A stretch of DNA of 64,000 nt from Algimonas ampicilliniresistens (GCF_030159955.1 NZ_BSNK01000001.1:434001-498000); one strand, 5' to 3'; counted from the stretch's first letter, positions 46,398 to 55,513 are shown. Numbers and translations: made by a program. Notes: generated by a model from the sequence alone, not told the origin.

Positions 46398-46810
46398 GAT
46401 TTGGTTCCGTTCGGAATGAGGTCAACCAAGCGGGCCTGAAGGGCCTGTGATGTTAAAGGTTCTCGTGAGTGCTGATCGTCATTGGCTATGGAGGCTGAAT
46501 AAATTTGACTCAATAAGTCCAGCTCCGACGCTGAAAGGTCGGATGGGTCGAGTGACCTTTCTCGTGATGAGTCATTCTTTGGCGCATCTGCTCTCGTGAT
46601 GCATTCGCCTGCCAGCTTGTAATCCAGCGCAAAGCGCTGTGCGAGCGCAACAAGGTCATTCATCGTTGGTTTGACCGAAAATTCATATCGGGTTTTCCAA
46701 ATATGGCGATACACCTCTGAAAGCACATGCGAAGATTTTTCGTCGTCAGTCATGACGCGGTGGATAATGCCATAAAGTTTCGGTGCGGTGAGCGTGTACA
46801 AGTCGGGCAT
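46394..46810 (-). CDS. sigma-factor-like protein lacking region 4
   Basis: 138 aa. The first half (LYTLTAPKLYGIIHRVMTDDEKSSHVLSEVYRHIWKTRYEF ... LVALAQRFALDYK) follows the ECF region 2 helices, compare the adjacent ECF factor. The second half (SLDPSDLSASELDLLSQIYSAS ... LTSQALQARLVDLIP) does not contain a normal region 4 helix-turn-helix. The ATG at 46810 follows AAGGAGG, but the same frame upstream reads DEDVAQRFDRIYKEGASA, like the start of region 2, with no usable start codon, so the N-terminus may be trimmed. ATGA overlap with the RskA gene. It is either a decayed ECF factor or a decoy that binds the anti-sigma factor. Confidence 0.65.
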   Translation of the reverse strand: MPDLYTLTAPKLYGIIHRVMTDDEKSSHVLSEVYRHIWKTRYEFSVKPTMNDLVALAQRFALDYKLAGECITRADAPKNDSSRERSLDPSDLSASELDLLSQIYSASIANDDQHSREPLTSQALQARLVDLIPNGTKS

Positions 46811-47076
46811 CGCAGAGGCACCCTCCTTGTAAATGCGGTCGAAACGCTGGGCGACGTCTTCATCCTTGATGCGAATAGAAATTCCCTTCCGACATTACGC
46901 ACCGGTCAGATCGACATTGGAACGGCATGGCTCTGATCCTTTAATCGAGCTGTATACAACAGTTACGTCGAAGAACCTAGCTTCGGTGCGTCCCTAATTC
47001 ATACCAAAACGCTGCACCTTTTTGGTCTCGCTGAGCGTAGCTAAAACAACTTCTCCTCAAATCTGAAGATACACGT

Positions 47077-47904
47077 ATGACTCTAAGCCGTACCTTTGCT
47101 GTGACCTGTCTTGCCGCTACAACAGTTTTGTTCCCAATAGCATCTTCGGCCCATGATTTTTGGTTGGCGCCAAGTACCTATCGATTAACGGCCCCCTCTG
47201 AGGTGCCCGTCTCAGTTTTAATTGGTCACCCGAAAGATCGCCTAACGTGGCCCGTTGATCCGCAGCGCATCGTCGCGCTCCGTACCGTTGGTCCTGATGG
47301 CGTTCGTGATCAGCAATCAGGCCTTGCAGACTATGACCAAGACGAGGTTTTACCAATTGGTCTGGATGCGCCTGGGCTACATATACTGACGATTGAAACA
47401 ACGAACGCATTCTCTGAGTTGCCCGCTACTCAGTTTGAGGACTATCTGGCCGAGGAAGGCCTGACACTCATTCAACTGGACCGTATTCATCGCGGAGCAA
47501 CGGATACGCCTGGAACAGAGCTCTATTCGCGCCGTGGCAAAGCTCTGCTTCAAGTTGGGCCTGTTTTACCGACGGACATATCGAGATTGCGTCGCCCCGT
47601 GGGTTTAACGCTCGAAATCATCGCGTTGGATCATCCGCAGACATGGGTTGAAGGCGAGATTCTAAATGCAAAGGTGATGTTTCGAGGTCAACCTATGAGT
47701 GGCATTACTGTCGGGCTCGTCAGTACTGAACCTGAGATCGATACAGCAACCCATGTAAGGACCGATAAGGATGGGACTGTTTCGTTTGCCTACCCCGGAT
47801 CAGGGACATGGATGCTGCATGCTGTGTGGAGTGACCGGCAGCGGATTTCTGATCGCGCTGATTATAATACGATTTTTTCAAGTCTGAGTTTTGAGGTCTG
47901 GTGA
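47077..47904 (+). CDS. DUF4198 periplasmic protein
   Basis: 275 aa with signal peptide (cleavage after SSA). The mature start HDFWLAPSTYRLTAP is the DUF4198 signature, in which the N-terminal His can bind metal. The C-terminal half has an Ig-like domain (VEGEILNAKVMFRGQPMSGITVGLVST ... VRTDKDGTVSFAYPGSGTWMLHAVW) as in NikM/CbiK-type metal-uptake accessory proteins. A role in periplasmic metal binding is possible. It is divergent from the sigma-like/anti-sigma operon, with a 266-bp gap containing no other gene. Confidence 0.8.
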   Translation: MTLSRTFAVTCLAATTVLFPIASSAHDFWLAPSTYRLTAPSEVPVSVLIGHPKDRLTWPVDPQRIVALRTVGPDGVRDQQSGLADYDQDEVLPIGLDAPGLHILTIETTNAFSELPATQFEDYLAEEGLTLIQLDRIHRGATDTPGTELYSRRGKALLQVGPVLPTDISRLRRPVGLTLEIIALDHPQTWVEGEILNAKVMFRGQPMSGITVGLVSTEPEIDTATHVRTDKDGTVSFAYPGSGTWMLHAVWSDRQRISDRADYNTIFSSLSFEVW

Positions 47905-47906
47905 AG

Positions 47907-48217
47907 ATAGACATTAAGGATGCCTTGACGATTGGACCAGCGTTTCCCGCCTCCAGCATTTTCAGGCGCCGTGCCTGATCGACCTTAAGGCCGCCATACT
48001 CGCGTCGCCATCGATAATAAGTCTGTTCGGCAATGCCGAGTGATCGGCAGATGGCCTTCGTCTTCTCGCCAGAAGTAAGCCTGACATCGGCCTCTCATAG
48101 CTTCGCTATAATCTGTTCAGGTGTGTAGCATTTTCTCGCCATAATGTGCTCATTCAAGCGCAAAATAGTCAAAAACTCTAACTCTCAAAATGGACCACCT
48201 CGTGGGGTCAGGCCAGA
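47907..48217 (-). pseudogene. IS3-family transposase OrfA remnant
   Basis: Read on the minus strand from the ATG at 48142: MARKCYTPEQIIAKL, a TGA stop, EADVRLTSGEKTKAICRSLG, then IAEQTYYRWRREYGGLKVDQ and ARRLKMLE. This is the well-known HTH protein OrfA of IS3-family elements, broken by a nonsense codon (CGA to TGA) at codon 16 and losing similarity after KMLE, where the sequence runs into the end of the DUF4198 gene. OrfB is absent. The stretch TGGCCTGACCCC ending near 48217 on this strand resembles an IS3-type terminal repeat. Inactive relic. Confidence 0.85.
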
Positions 48218-48470
48218 CGGTACACGGCGCAGGTGGAAATCTATCGGATAAGCCACGCCGCGCTATGTCGTTCAGATACTGTGGAGACGAGGTCCGCTAC
48301 CATGAGCGTCTCGGCGCCCTTTCAGAAATTGCGAATGGGCGCACATTACGAGATGGCGACCCTCTATTCAGCCACGATTATCCAATGGCGTGGCCTCCGC
48401 ACCTTCGAAACGTAGCCCCATCGGACCTACTCGAAGCAACAAGAACTTTGTCTACCGATGGGAGCAGGTA

Positions 48471-48662
48471 ATGGGTGAAAAAAATTCAAACGGGGCTAGG
48501 GCAATCGTTCATGAATTGAGTGAAGGTCTGGGAATACCCCTCGAGGAAGCCGCCGCCGTTTTGCTTTATGAAATGGCCGATGATGGCATCTTGGGACAAT
48601 TCACGGACAAAAGAACACAGAGCAATACGCCAATGGGCGTTGTCAGGAGAAAGTGCCTTTGA
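48471..48662 (+). CDS. small protein of unknown function, 3' end replaced by IS6-like end
   Basis: 63 aa from the ATG at 48471 (GCAGGT upstream). Residues 1-45 (ARAIVHELSEGLGIPLEEAAAVLLYEMADDG) predict two soluble helices. The last 8 or so codons lie inside the IS6-like left end (from 48637), so the original C-terminus has been cut and replaced. No family recognised. The region before it (48218-48470) holds no convincing gene. Confidence 0.4.
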   Translation: MGEKNSNGARAIVHELSEGLGIPLEEAAAVLLYEMADDGILGQFTDKRTQSNTPMGVVRRKCL

Positions 48663-48768
48663 AGCGATGTGTTAGGGTCGGTCCATGACCTCAAACCCGT
48701 TCCGATATTTCAAAACATCATGTGAAGTAATCCAACTGGCCGTCATGATGCATGTCTTGTTCCCGAAA
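48637..48768 (+). mobile_element. IS6-family element remnant B (left end and transposase start)
   Basis: The end sequence GGCGTTGTCAGG leads to TTTGAAGCGATGTGTTAGGG, then an ATG at 48685 reading MTSNPFRYFKTS, CEVIQLAVMMHVLFP. This is the typical N-terminus of IS6-family transposases of this class. Similarity stops after about 27 codons, where the protein should continue with the zinc-finger and DDE domains. A second copy of the end is at 16637. Inactive relic at the left border of the terminase cassette. Confidence 0.7.
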
Positions 48769-48817
48769 ACGGATAAGGTCCCTTATGAGAAATCGAGCTA
48801 TTGTCAGAGCTTAAGGG

Positions 48818-49564
48818 ATGATGATGATGACAGATAAACACGACCCGGCAGATGAGCCCGACATATCGTTTTCTGAGGCTCAACCGGATCTTGTTGCAGC
48901 TGGGCAGGAGCTAATGGCCATAGCCGACCCTGAGGCTATTGAGTTGCTCATCACGTCCATGAACGAAGCTCATAATGAGTATTCGACTGAACTACTTTTT
49001 CGGCGGGTTTCGAAACCTGCTAAGGAACAAAAACAACACCTTCGGAAACTTCAAACTGCTTTGAAGAAAGCATTCTTAGCATGGCACGAACTTAGTGCGG
49101 AGTATGCCGTGGCTATCATAGACTGTTCAGGACAGGCCATCCCCGGCGACCCGATCGACATAGTACAATTTCCGGACGACATAGAGCGACTATTTTTTGG
49201 CATCTCAGATTTTCTCGAAAGGTTTGAGCCTCCAAAGGGGCCACCGACTAACTGGGCTCTCGAGAAGGCCGTGAGAATACTCTTACCTGTCTTAGAGAGT
49301 ATTAGCGGTGAGCCCGCGACGGTTCGTGAAAACAAACCGACGGACGATCAGCCAGAGCCAAGTTCGCCTCCAGCGGAGTTTCTCGTAATGATACTCAGAC
49401 GATTTGAGCAGGCTCCATCTATGAATTCGATTTTGAGCATGATCCAGAAGGTCAAAGAGCAGGTGGTTCCCAAGTTAGATCCGTTGTCCGCTGTAATTGC
49501 GGCTCATCTTGGCGACCACGATTATTCTGTGGTCCATCGATCTGAGTCTGATCGGCAGGACTAA
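48818..49564 (+). CDS. hypothetical protein upstream of the terminase cassette
   Basis: 248 aa, with a run of four ATG codons at the start (48818-48827). Soluble, acidic, mostly helical. The central part (HNEYSTELLFRRVSKPAKEQKQHLRKLQTALKKAF) is charged and may be a coiled coil. The C-terminus is EQVVPKLDPLSAVIAAHLGDHDY. No membrane segment or known motif. It lies 87 bp before the ParB/methylase gene in the same direction and may belong to the same mobile cassette. Confidence 0.6.
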   Translation: MMMMTDKHDPADEPDISFSEAQPDLVAAGQELMAIADPEAIELLITSMNEAHNEYSTELLFRRVSKPAKEQKQHLRKLQTALKKAFLAWHELSAEYAVAIIDCSGQAIPGDPIDIVQFPDDIERLFFGISDFLERFEPPKGPPTNWALEKAVRILLPVLESISGEPATVRENKPTDDQPEPSSPPAEFLVMILRRFEQAPSMNSILSMIQKVKEQVVPKLDPLSAVIAAHLGDHDYSVVHRSESDRQD

Positions 49565-49650
49565 TGGGACAGAAAATAATCCTTTAAGGGTTTTCCAATC
49601 CAACGAGTTTGCGGACACATGAACAGCTCCATTCATAAGTGAGCTGACTC

Positions 49651-50973
49651 ATGTCAAATTTACCTCATCCCAAAATTGAGATGGTCCCAACCGACTCTCT
49701 CATCCCAAACCCGCGCAATGCGCGGCGTCACCCTGATCACCAGATTTCCAAACTCGCATTGACGATCGCCACGGTCGGATGGCTCGTCCCCATCATTATC
49801 GACGACAATAATGTGATTGTTGCGGGTCACGGCCGCCTACTGGTCGCGTTGAAGCTTGGTCACCGCGAAGTGCCTTGTATTCGGGCCAAGTTTGTCACGG
49901 AGGCCGACAAGCGAGCCTTTGCGCTGGCAGAAAACCGAATTCCGGAGCTCTCAACCACCGACAAAAGCATTTTAAACGACGAACTACTCTTTGTGTTCGA
50001 AGACAAGCAAGCGTTCGAGAGCACGGGTTATTCGGTTGGGGATATCGATTTTTCCGTGACTGTGCCGTCGCAGGCGCCTGAGGCCGAAGAGGTGTCATTG
50101 CCCGATCCGAACACCTATGCGGTGAGCCGCGTCGGCGATCTCTGGCAGATCGGCCCACACCGCATCTATTGCGGTGATGCCCGCAGCGTAGACAGCTGGG
50201 AACGACTTCTAGGCGATGACCGCGCGGACATCGTCTTTGCGGATCCGCCCTACAACGTCCCAATCGATGGTCACGTTTCCGGAAACGGTAAAAACAAGCA
50301 CCGTGAGTTTGTCATGGGCGCGGGCGAAATGAATCAAGCAGAGTTCACCTCGTTCCTTCGAATTATTGCCCGAAATTGTGTTCGCTTCAGCAAGAACGGT
50401 TCGATCCATTACATTGCTATGGATTGGCGGCATTGCCGTGAGTTGCTTGATGCGGCGGACGGCGTCTACACAGAGCATAAGCAAATTGTGGTCTGGGTTA
50501 AGACGAATGGCGGGCAGGGAGCCTTCTATCGCAGCCAGCATGAATTTATCTTCGTGTTCAAGTCTGGAAAAGCCAAGCACATCAACAATTTCAAACTCGG
50601 CGAAACTGGGCGCTACCGCACGAACGTTGTCGAATATGCTGGCGCCAACACGTTTCGTAAGGGACGCGATGAAGACCTCGCTGCCCATAGTACTGTGAAG
50701 CCAACCGCGCTGGTCATGGACTTCCTGCTGGATTGCTCCCACGCTGGTGGTCTGGTTGTGGACCCCTGTCTCGGGTCGGGTACCACGCTGCTGGCCGCCC
50801 TCCATACGGGCCGCCGGGGCGCGGGCATGGAACTTGACCCGCTCTATTGCGATACGGCGCTCCAGCGCCTGTCCGTAGCCAACGGGCTCACCCCCATTTT
50901 GGACGGCGATGGCCGTTCCTTCGAAGAAATTAAGACCGAGCGACTTGGCATGGAGGCAACCCATGCCGGATAA
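49651..50973 (+). CDS. ParB-N / DNA methyltransferase fusion protein
   Basis: 440 aa. Residues about 5-110 form a ParB/sulfiredoxin-like N-terminal domain (IPNPRNARRHPDHQISKLA, VAGHGRLLVALKLG). Residues about 170-420 form an N4/N6 amino-methyltransferase with motif IV DPPYNV placed before motif I DPCLGSGTTLLAA, i.e. a beta-class order. It would methylate adenine (N6) or cytosine (N4) in DNA using AdoMet; the target is unknown and no restriction partner is adjacent. Proteins of this type commonly stand next to DUF5681 and large terminase in alphaproteobacterial phage-like cassettes, as here. The stop overlaps the next gene by 11 bp. Confidence 0.88.
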   Translation: MSNLPHPKIEMVPTDSLIPNPRNARRHPDHQISKLALTIATVGWLVPIIIDDNNVIVAGHGRLLVALKLGHREVPCIRAKFVTEADKRAFALAENRIPELSTTDKSILNDELLFVFEDKQAFESTGYSVGDIDFSVTVPSQAPEAEEVSLPDPNTYAVSRVGDLWQIGPHRIYCGDARSVDSWERLLGDDRADIVFADPPYNVPIDGHVSGNGKNKHREFVMGAGEMNQAEFTSFLRIIARNCVRFSKNGSIHYIAMDWRHCRELLDAADGVYTEHKQIVVWVKTNGGQGAFYRSQHEFIFVFKSGKAKHINNFKLGETGRYRTNVVEYAGANTFRKGRDEDLAAHSTVKPTALVMDFLLDCSHAGGLVVDPCLGSGTTLLAALHTGRRGAGMELDPLYCDTALQRLSVANGLTPILDGDGRSFEEIKTERLGMEATHAG

Positions 50974-51451
50974 ACCTGATCCAGACTATAAGGTAGGCTA
51001 CGGGAAGCCTCCGTCACACACGCGCTTCAAACCGGGCCGGTCTGGCAATCCGAAGGGCCGTCCCAAGAACGCGCGGGGCCTGAAAACAGACCTACGTGCC
51101 GAACTCGTCAGTAAGATGAAAATCCGCATGAACGGCGAGGATGTCAGCGGGACGAAGCAACAACTGATGCTGCGCACGCTCACGACACGCGCTGCGTCCG
51201 GCGATGTCAGCGCGACGCGCATTCTCATTGACCTGGTGATGCAAGTGTTCGGTCCTGAAGACCACACAACTGGGCCTAAGCGGCTCTCTCAGATCGATCA
51301 GCAGATCTTAGATCAATTGCTCAGTCGCCAATCGCCAGCGGCCAGCGAGCCGCCTGTGCCCGACAATTCGCCGGTCGCTAATCTTGATGCTCGCGAACCC
51401 GGCTCCAATCCCACCCAATCAAATTCGAAAGATGATACCAACCATGACTAA
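50963..51451 (+). CDS. DUF5681 protein (terminase-associated)
   Basis: 162 aa from the ATG at 50963; a longer frame from 50909 lies inside the methylase gene and is not needed. The N-terminus has the DUF5681 signature HTRFKPGRSGNPKGRPKNAR, then a helical part (KQQLMLRTLTTRAASGDVSATRILIDLV). The C-terminal 40 residues are disordered. It overlaps both neighbours (11 bp before, 8 bp after), so it belongs to a tightly coupled unit. It may act like a small terminase or adaptor that brings DNA to the large subunit; this is not proven for the family. Confidence 0.82.
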   Translation: MPDKPDPDYKVGYGKPPSHTRFKPGRSGNPKGRPKNARGLKTDLRAELVSKMKIRMNGEDVSGTKQQLMLRTLTTRAASGDVSATRILIDLVMQVFGPEDHTTGPKRLSQIDQQILDQLLSRQSPAASEPPVPDNSPVANLDAREPGSNPTQSNSKDDTNHD

Positions 51452-52946
51452 TTCCTTCTTAGACGATCCACAGAGCCTTCTCATTGAACTTTGCCGACAG
51501 GACTTTACCGCATTTCTGCGCAAGGCCTGGCCTTGGGTCAGCGGCGGCGATCTGTTGGATTGGAACTGGCACTTCGATGCTATGGCTCATAAGCTTGAGC
51601 AGATCGCTGACGGCGAGCTACAGCGCTCCATCATCAATATCCCGCCGCGTAACGGTAAATCCAAGACGATATCGGTGATTTGGGTGGCTTTTATGCTCGG
51701 ACTTGATCCAACCAAGAACTTCGTCTGTGTCAGCTATTCCAGCGAACTCTCCAATAAGTTTGCACGCGATTGCCGTTCAATCATTGAGTCCCAGTGGTAT
51801 CGGCAGCTCTTTCCAGGGACGATCCTCTCGAAGGCTCGTTCTGCCGCCTATGACTTCGAGACAACACGCGGCGGGGGACGTCTGGCCACATCGATTGGCG
51901 GCACGCTGACCGGACGTGGCGGGGATATCATTATCCTAGACGATGTCATCAAGCCAAGCGACGCGCACTCTGAGACCGTTCGAACGAACGTCAATGAATG
52001 GTTCTCGTCCACTTTGTCCTCACGGCTAGATAATAAGAAGACCGGCTCGATGATCTGCGTCATGCAACGTCTGCATGAGCACGATCTATGCGGAATGCTG
52101 CTAGAGCAGGGTGGGTGGGACTGTCTGTCCATCCCTTCCATCGCGATCGAAGATGAATCCATTATGTTGGCCCGCGGGGGCGTTTACCATCGGCGTGAAG
52201 GCGAACTTCTGCACGCAGCCCGTGAACCCATCGAGGTGCTTGACGACCTTAAGCGATCCATGGGGTCTTATGCGTTCGAGGCACAGTACCAGCAGCAGCC
52301 GATGCCGTCAGACGGCAATCTTTACAAAGCAGCCTGGTTGCTGACGAGTGGGTCTGATGCGTTGGACAAGGGGCAGATCGTGCAATCCTGGGATACGGCG
52401 ATCAAGACTGGGAGCATGAATGATTACTCTGTCTGCATTACGGCCCGTATCTGGCGTAACGAGGTCCATATTCTGCATGTGTGGCGCGGTCGGGTGGAGT
52501 TTCCTGACCTACTCAAGAAAGCGAAATCGCTGGCACAGGAATTCGGGGCACGAACCTTACTCGTTGAGGATAAAGCGTCAGGGCAGCAACTAATCCAGTC
52601 GTTGCGGGCCGATAATACCCCGGGTGTACCTAATCCCATCGCCATCAAACCTGAGGGCGATAAATTTACCCGTGCTGCGGGTGTTAGTTCGATGGTGGAG
52701 GCAGGACAACTATTCTTGCCACAGGATGGGCATTGGCTAACCGCGTTCAAAAAGGAACTGCTCGCCTTTCCAAGTTCAAAGCACGACGATCAAGTCGATG
52801 CTCTGTCTCAGCTGCTCGAATGGTCGCGGAAGCATTCGCATCGACATTCCCGACGCCTATCGACACCAATCCTTGTCAGATGTGATGACTTCGAATTTCC
52901 CGACGATGACCTGCGTGATGGTGGCTTATTCTATCCGTTTTCTTGA
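51444..52946 (+). CDS. phage-type terminase large subunit
   Basis: 500 aa from the ATG at 51444, which overlaps the previous stop. The ATPase domain has a Walker-A-like IPPRNGKSKT and Walker B DIIILDDVIKP. The C-terminal RNase H-like nuclease has QSWDTAIKTG, LVEDKASGQQLIQ and HDDQVDALSQ with the expected acidic residues. All main catalytic motifs are present, so the protein may be active. No portal, protease or capsid gene follows, and the next gene is on the other strand, so this is an isolated cassette, not a prophage. Confidence 0.9.
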   Translation: MTNSFLDDPQSLLIELCRQDFTAFLRKAWPWVSGGDLLDWNWHFDAMAHKLEQIADGELQRSIINIPPRNGKSKTISVIWVAFMLGLDPTKNFVCVSYSSELSNKFARDCRSIIESQWYRQLFPGTILSKARSAAYDFETTRGGGRLATSIGGTLTGRGGDIIILDDVIKPSDAHSETVRTNVNEWFSSTLSSRLDNKKTGSMICVMQRLHEHDLCGMLLEQGGWDCLSIPSIAIEDESIMLARGGVYHRREGELLHAAREPIEVLDDLKRSMGSYAFEAQYQQQPMPSDGNLYKAAWLLTSGSDALDKGQIVQSWDTAIKTGSMNDYSVCITARIWRNEVHILHVWRGRVEFPDLLKKAKSLAQEFGARTLLVEDKASGQQLIQSLRADNTPGVPNPIAIKPEGDKFTRAAGVSSMVEAGQLFLPQDGHWLTAFKKELLAFPSSKHDDQVDALSQLLEWSRKHSHRHSRRLSTPILVRCDDFEFPDDDLRDGGLFYPFS

Positions 52947-52984
52947 ACGGAGATTTTCGCCATGGAAACCAACTGGGGCGCCGT

Positions 52985-54187
52985 CTAGTCTGGACGGTCG
53001 CTCAAGTTGGGCGGTCTGTAGTCTTGAATACTCTCCAGTCTCTTGGTCACGCTCGAGTGAATATTTGCATTGGCCGGTATCTTACGTCGCCGACCGACAG
53101 GAAAATGTGGCCACCATTTAGACTTAGGTGTGGCTTTCACTTTCGGCCCTGTGGTCGGTATGAATTCAGATAGCCACCAAAGCCATTTTAGAGATTTGTG
53201 AAGCTTGGCGGTCGGGTCCGCCGAGGGGTATAAGTGTTCTGTCTTACGAGTGTAGGGTTTAACCCCGGTGACATAGTCTTTCATGCGGTTGAAGATGTCC
53301 AATGATGCGGTCTCTGCATGCTCTAACATCCAAATCAACGGTATCTGAGAAAGCCCACTGTCCGGCCTTGGATTTCCGCCGCCGATGTCGCCATGCCCAC
53401 CCGCAAACCACATCTCGTCCAAGAGTTGAGGGGCAGGCTCGGACGTTGAGAACCGGTTGGGGCGAAACACTTGGCCTTGTGGCCAAAGACTGGCTGGAAA
53501 CATCTGCCGACGTTCATCGATGGACACCGCATGCACAACTTGACGTACACTGGGGTTGAAGAAGGTGTGAGGGTATGGGTCGCTGGTGAAAAACCAATGA
53601 GGTTTTTTCCCAAAATTCGGTACGAATATTGATCCGACAGTATCGAAAAGACCTAGGAAATGTACCGGGCAGTTCCGCGGCTGAGTAATCCGTCTGAACG
53701 TTGAAGCCCGGCTTTCTTTTTCGCTAACATCGTCCTTGTCTTCATCGGTGACTTGGGTGGTCGTCTGTCCGCGCGGTTCGGAAAGATAGGCGGCGTATGC
53801 GGCGCCTGAGAGGTTCTCTTGATCAGGTTTTAATATGCCGACCGAATGGAGCATGCCGGCTAGAACGCGCGCCGTGTACGCACCCCGACTATAGCCGAAG
53901 ATGAAGACACGATCTCCGTCATCAAAGTGGCGGATAAGGAAACGGTACGCATCCTGCACCTTTGCATCCATTCCGTAGCCAAATGTCTTTCCTAAAAAGC
54001 TGTCGAAGAACCACTGCTGGGCACGGGCCCAGAGCCTGACTTCCGCGAGCGTTCCAACGCCTTGAGCATAGTAGACGGGTTGATCATCTGATCGTTCAAC
54101 CACACGATATATCTTCAGGACATTGGAGATGTTTTCTTCGATCTCGTTGCCCGTGCCGTCCAGACAGATCACAATGTTCTTGGTCAT
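52985..54187 (-). CDS. DUF2235 alpha/beta hydrolase
   Basis: 400 aa. Starts with NIVICLDGTGNEIEE, a DUF2235 hallmark, has the nucleophile elbow FGYSRGAYTARVLAGM, and an Asp/His-containing C-terminal half (GLFDTVGSIFVP; WFAGGHGDIGGG). This family includes phospholipase effectors of type VI secretion (Tle1-like) and others of unknown role. No export signal is visible and no T6SS gene or obvious immunity gene is adjacent. The C-terminus (LYPSADPTAKLHKSLKWLWWLS) is partly duplicated as a relic at 2552. A phospholipase or effector role is only a possibility. Confidence 0.82.
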   Translation of the reverse strand: MTKNIVICLDGTGNEIEENISNVLKIYRVVERSDDQPVYYAQGVGTLAEVRLWARAQQWFFDSFLGKTFGYGMDAKVQDAYRFLIRHFDDGDRVFIFGYSRGAYTARVLAGMLHSVGILKPDQENLSGAAYAAYLSEPRGQTTTQVTDEDKDDVSEKESRASTFRRITQPRNCPVHFLGLFDTVGSIFVPNFGKKPHWFFTSDPYPHTFFNPSVRQVVHAVSIDERRQMFPASLWPQGQVFRPNRFSTSEPAPQLLDEMWFAGGHGDIGGGNPRPDSGLSQIPLIWMLEHAETASLDIFNRMKDYVTGVKPYTRKTEHLYPSADPTAKLHKSLKWLWWLSEFIPTTGPKVKATPKSKWWPHFPVGRRRKIPANANIHSSVTKRLESIQDYRPPNLSDRPD

Positions 54188-54287
54188 AGCTTGTCCCGTC
54201 AGAAGCGAAGTTCAACCTAACATATCACGACGAATGGACGAAGAGCGCGCTCTTCTGTACGCTTCCCTAGCAAGGAGCTGAACGGAC

Positions 54288-55493
54288 ATGGCGCTATATT
54301 GGAAACTTCAGACGATTGAGAATCCGGCGCACCGGGCCCACGTGACGGACCGGTTGCGGGCGTTGCGCGCGCAGCTAAGCGAAGATGTGACCTCCAAGAC
54401 GGGAGAGAACGACCTTCGTCTCGCGACATGGAACTTGATGCATTTTGGCAATGGCGGTGGATACTGGCGCAAGACTGACGCCCTTCTCTATATCGCCGAA
54501 GTCGTCGATCACTTTGACTTGGTCGCGATACAGGAAGTGAACCAGAACCTTACTCAGCTTAGAGAGCTGGTGAAGGATTTCCTTGGCCCTGAATGGGACT
54601 ACATCGTCACAGACACATCTGAAGGGAAAGCTGGGAATAAGGAACGCATGGCGTTCCTCTACCGCAAAGGAAAAGTTGAGTTCATGCGTCTCGCCGGAGA
54701 AGTCGTCTTGCCCGATGGGCAAACGATTGCCGGGTCTGCTGGGTTAGAAAACAAGTGGCCCTTTGATGTCCACCATCAGTTTGCCCGATCCCCCTTTGTT
54801 GTTGGTTTTCGCTGTGGTTGGTTCACGTTCAAACTTGGGACGGTCCATATCTACTTTGGCGATGACCCTAAGCGGCCCTCATGGATGAGCGACGAGCAGT
54901 ATGATGACGTGAAGGGCCAATATATGAATGTCCGCAAAGCGGAGATCCGTGAGGTCGCTAAGTTCTTCGCTGACCGGCAGAAGAAGGAACGGCGCGCCGA
55001 GCTTAAAGAGCTCAAGCGAAAGAACTGGGATACGCGCCAAAGCGAAGCGAACTACATCTTACTCGGTGATTTCAATATCGTGTCGCCTGAGCATGAGACG
55101 ATGAAAGCTCTGACAGGCGAGGGCTTCACAGCTCCAGATGGCATGGAGGAACTTCCTACCACGCTCGGAAAAACAGTCGGTTTTTACGATCAAATCGTCC
55201 ATCGCATCGCAGATCCTCGCATTAAGCATGGAGTCAGCGGGGCCGTAGATTTTCGTCGGTCCGTATTTCGCGTTGAAGACGCTGACCACTATATCGATGT
55301 CGTCAGTGATCCGTTTGTGACGGATCCTAAGAGACGCGCGCGGGGCAGGGACGCCATGCGGACCTATTTTAACCGTTACCGTTTCAAGCATCAAATGTCT
55401 GATCACCAGCTGCTTTGGTCGTCCTTCAAAGTTGACCTTGCAGATCAACATTTAGAGCGGATCGGGGATGAGGCTCGAAAATCGATCTCCTAA
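54288..55493 (+). CDS. endonuclease/exonuclease/phosphatase (EEP) family protein
   Basis: 401 aa. EEP signatures: LRLATWNLMHFG (about 45), IAIQEV-type motif VAIQEVNQN with catalytic Glu, ERMAFLYRKGKVEFMR, LLGDFNIVSPEH with Asp/Asn, and the final SDHQLLWSSFKV with the Asp-His pair. The family hydrolyses phosphodiesters in DNA, lipids or small molecules with Mg2+. It is divergent from the DUF2235 gene (100-bp gap) in an island rich in defence genes, so a DNA-damaging or anti-phage role is conceivable. Cytosolic by lack of signal peptide. Confidence 0.85.
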   Translation: MALYWKLQTIENPAHRAHVTDRLRALRAQLSEDVTSKTGENDLRLATWNLMHFGNGGGYWRKTDALLYIAEVVDHFDLVAIQEVNQNLTQLRELVKDFLGPEWDYIVTDTSEGKAGNKERMAFLYRKGKVEFMRLAGEVVLPDGQTIAGSAGLENKWPFDVHHQFARSPFVVGFRCGWFTFKLGTVHIYFGDDPKRPSWMSDEQYDDVKGQYMNVRKAEIREVAKFFADRQKKERRAELKELKRKNWDTRQSEANYILLGDFNIVSPEHETMKALTGEGFTAPDGMEELPTTLGKTVGFYDQIVHRIADPRIKHGVSGAVDFRRSVFRVEDADHYIDVVSDPFVTDPKRRARGRDAMRTYFNRYRFKHQMSDHQLLWSSFKVDLADQHLERIGDEARKSIS

Positions 55494-55513
55494 GCCTAGC
55501 CGGTTAGCTGATT

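Noticed and set aside
48190-48471. Frame of 93 codons between the IS3 and IS6 remnants
   Set aside because: Starts within the likely IS3 end, lacks recognisable sequence, and other frames are equally open; probably debris.
48637-52946. Complete prophage
   Set aside because: Only the terminase unit is present; no capsid, portal, tail, integrase or lysis genes follow.
52985-54187. DUF2235 protein as part of a type VI secretion effector-immunity set
   Set aside because: No VgrG, PAAR or immunity-like gene is adjacent, so only the hydrolase family can be claimed.
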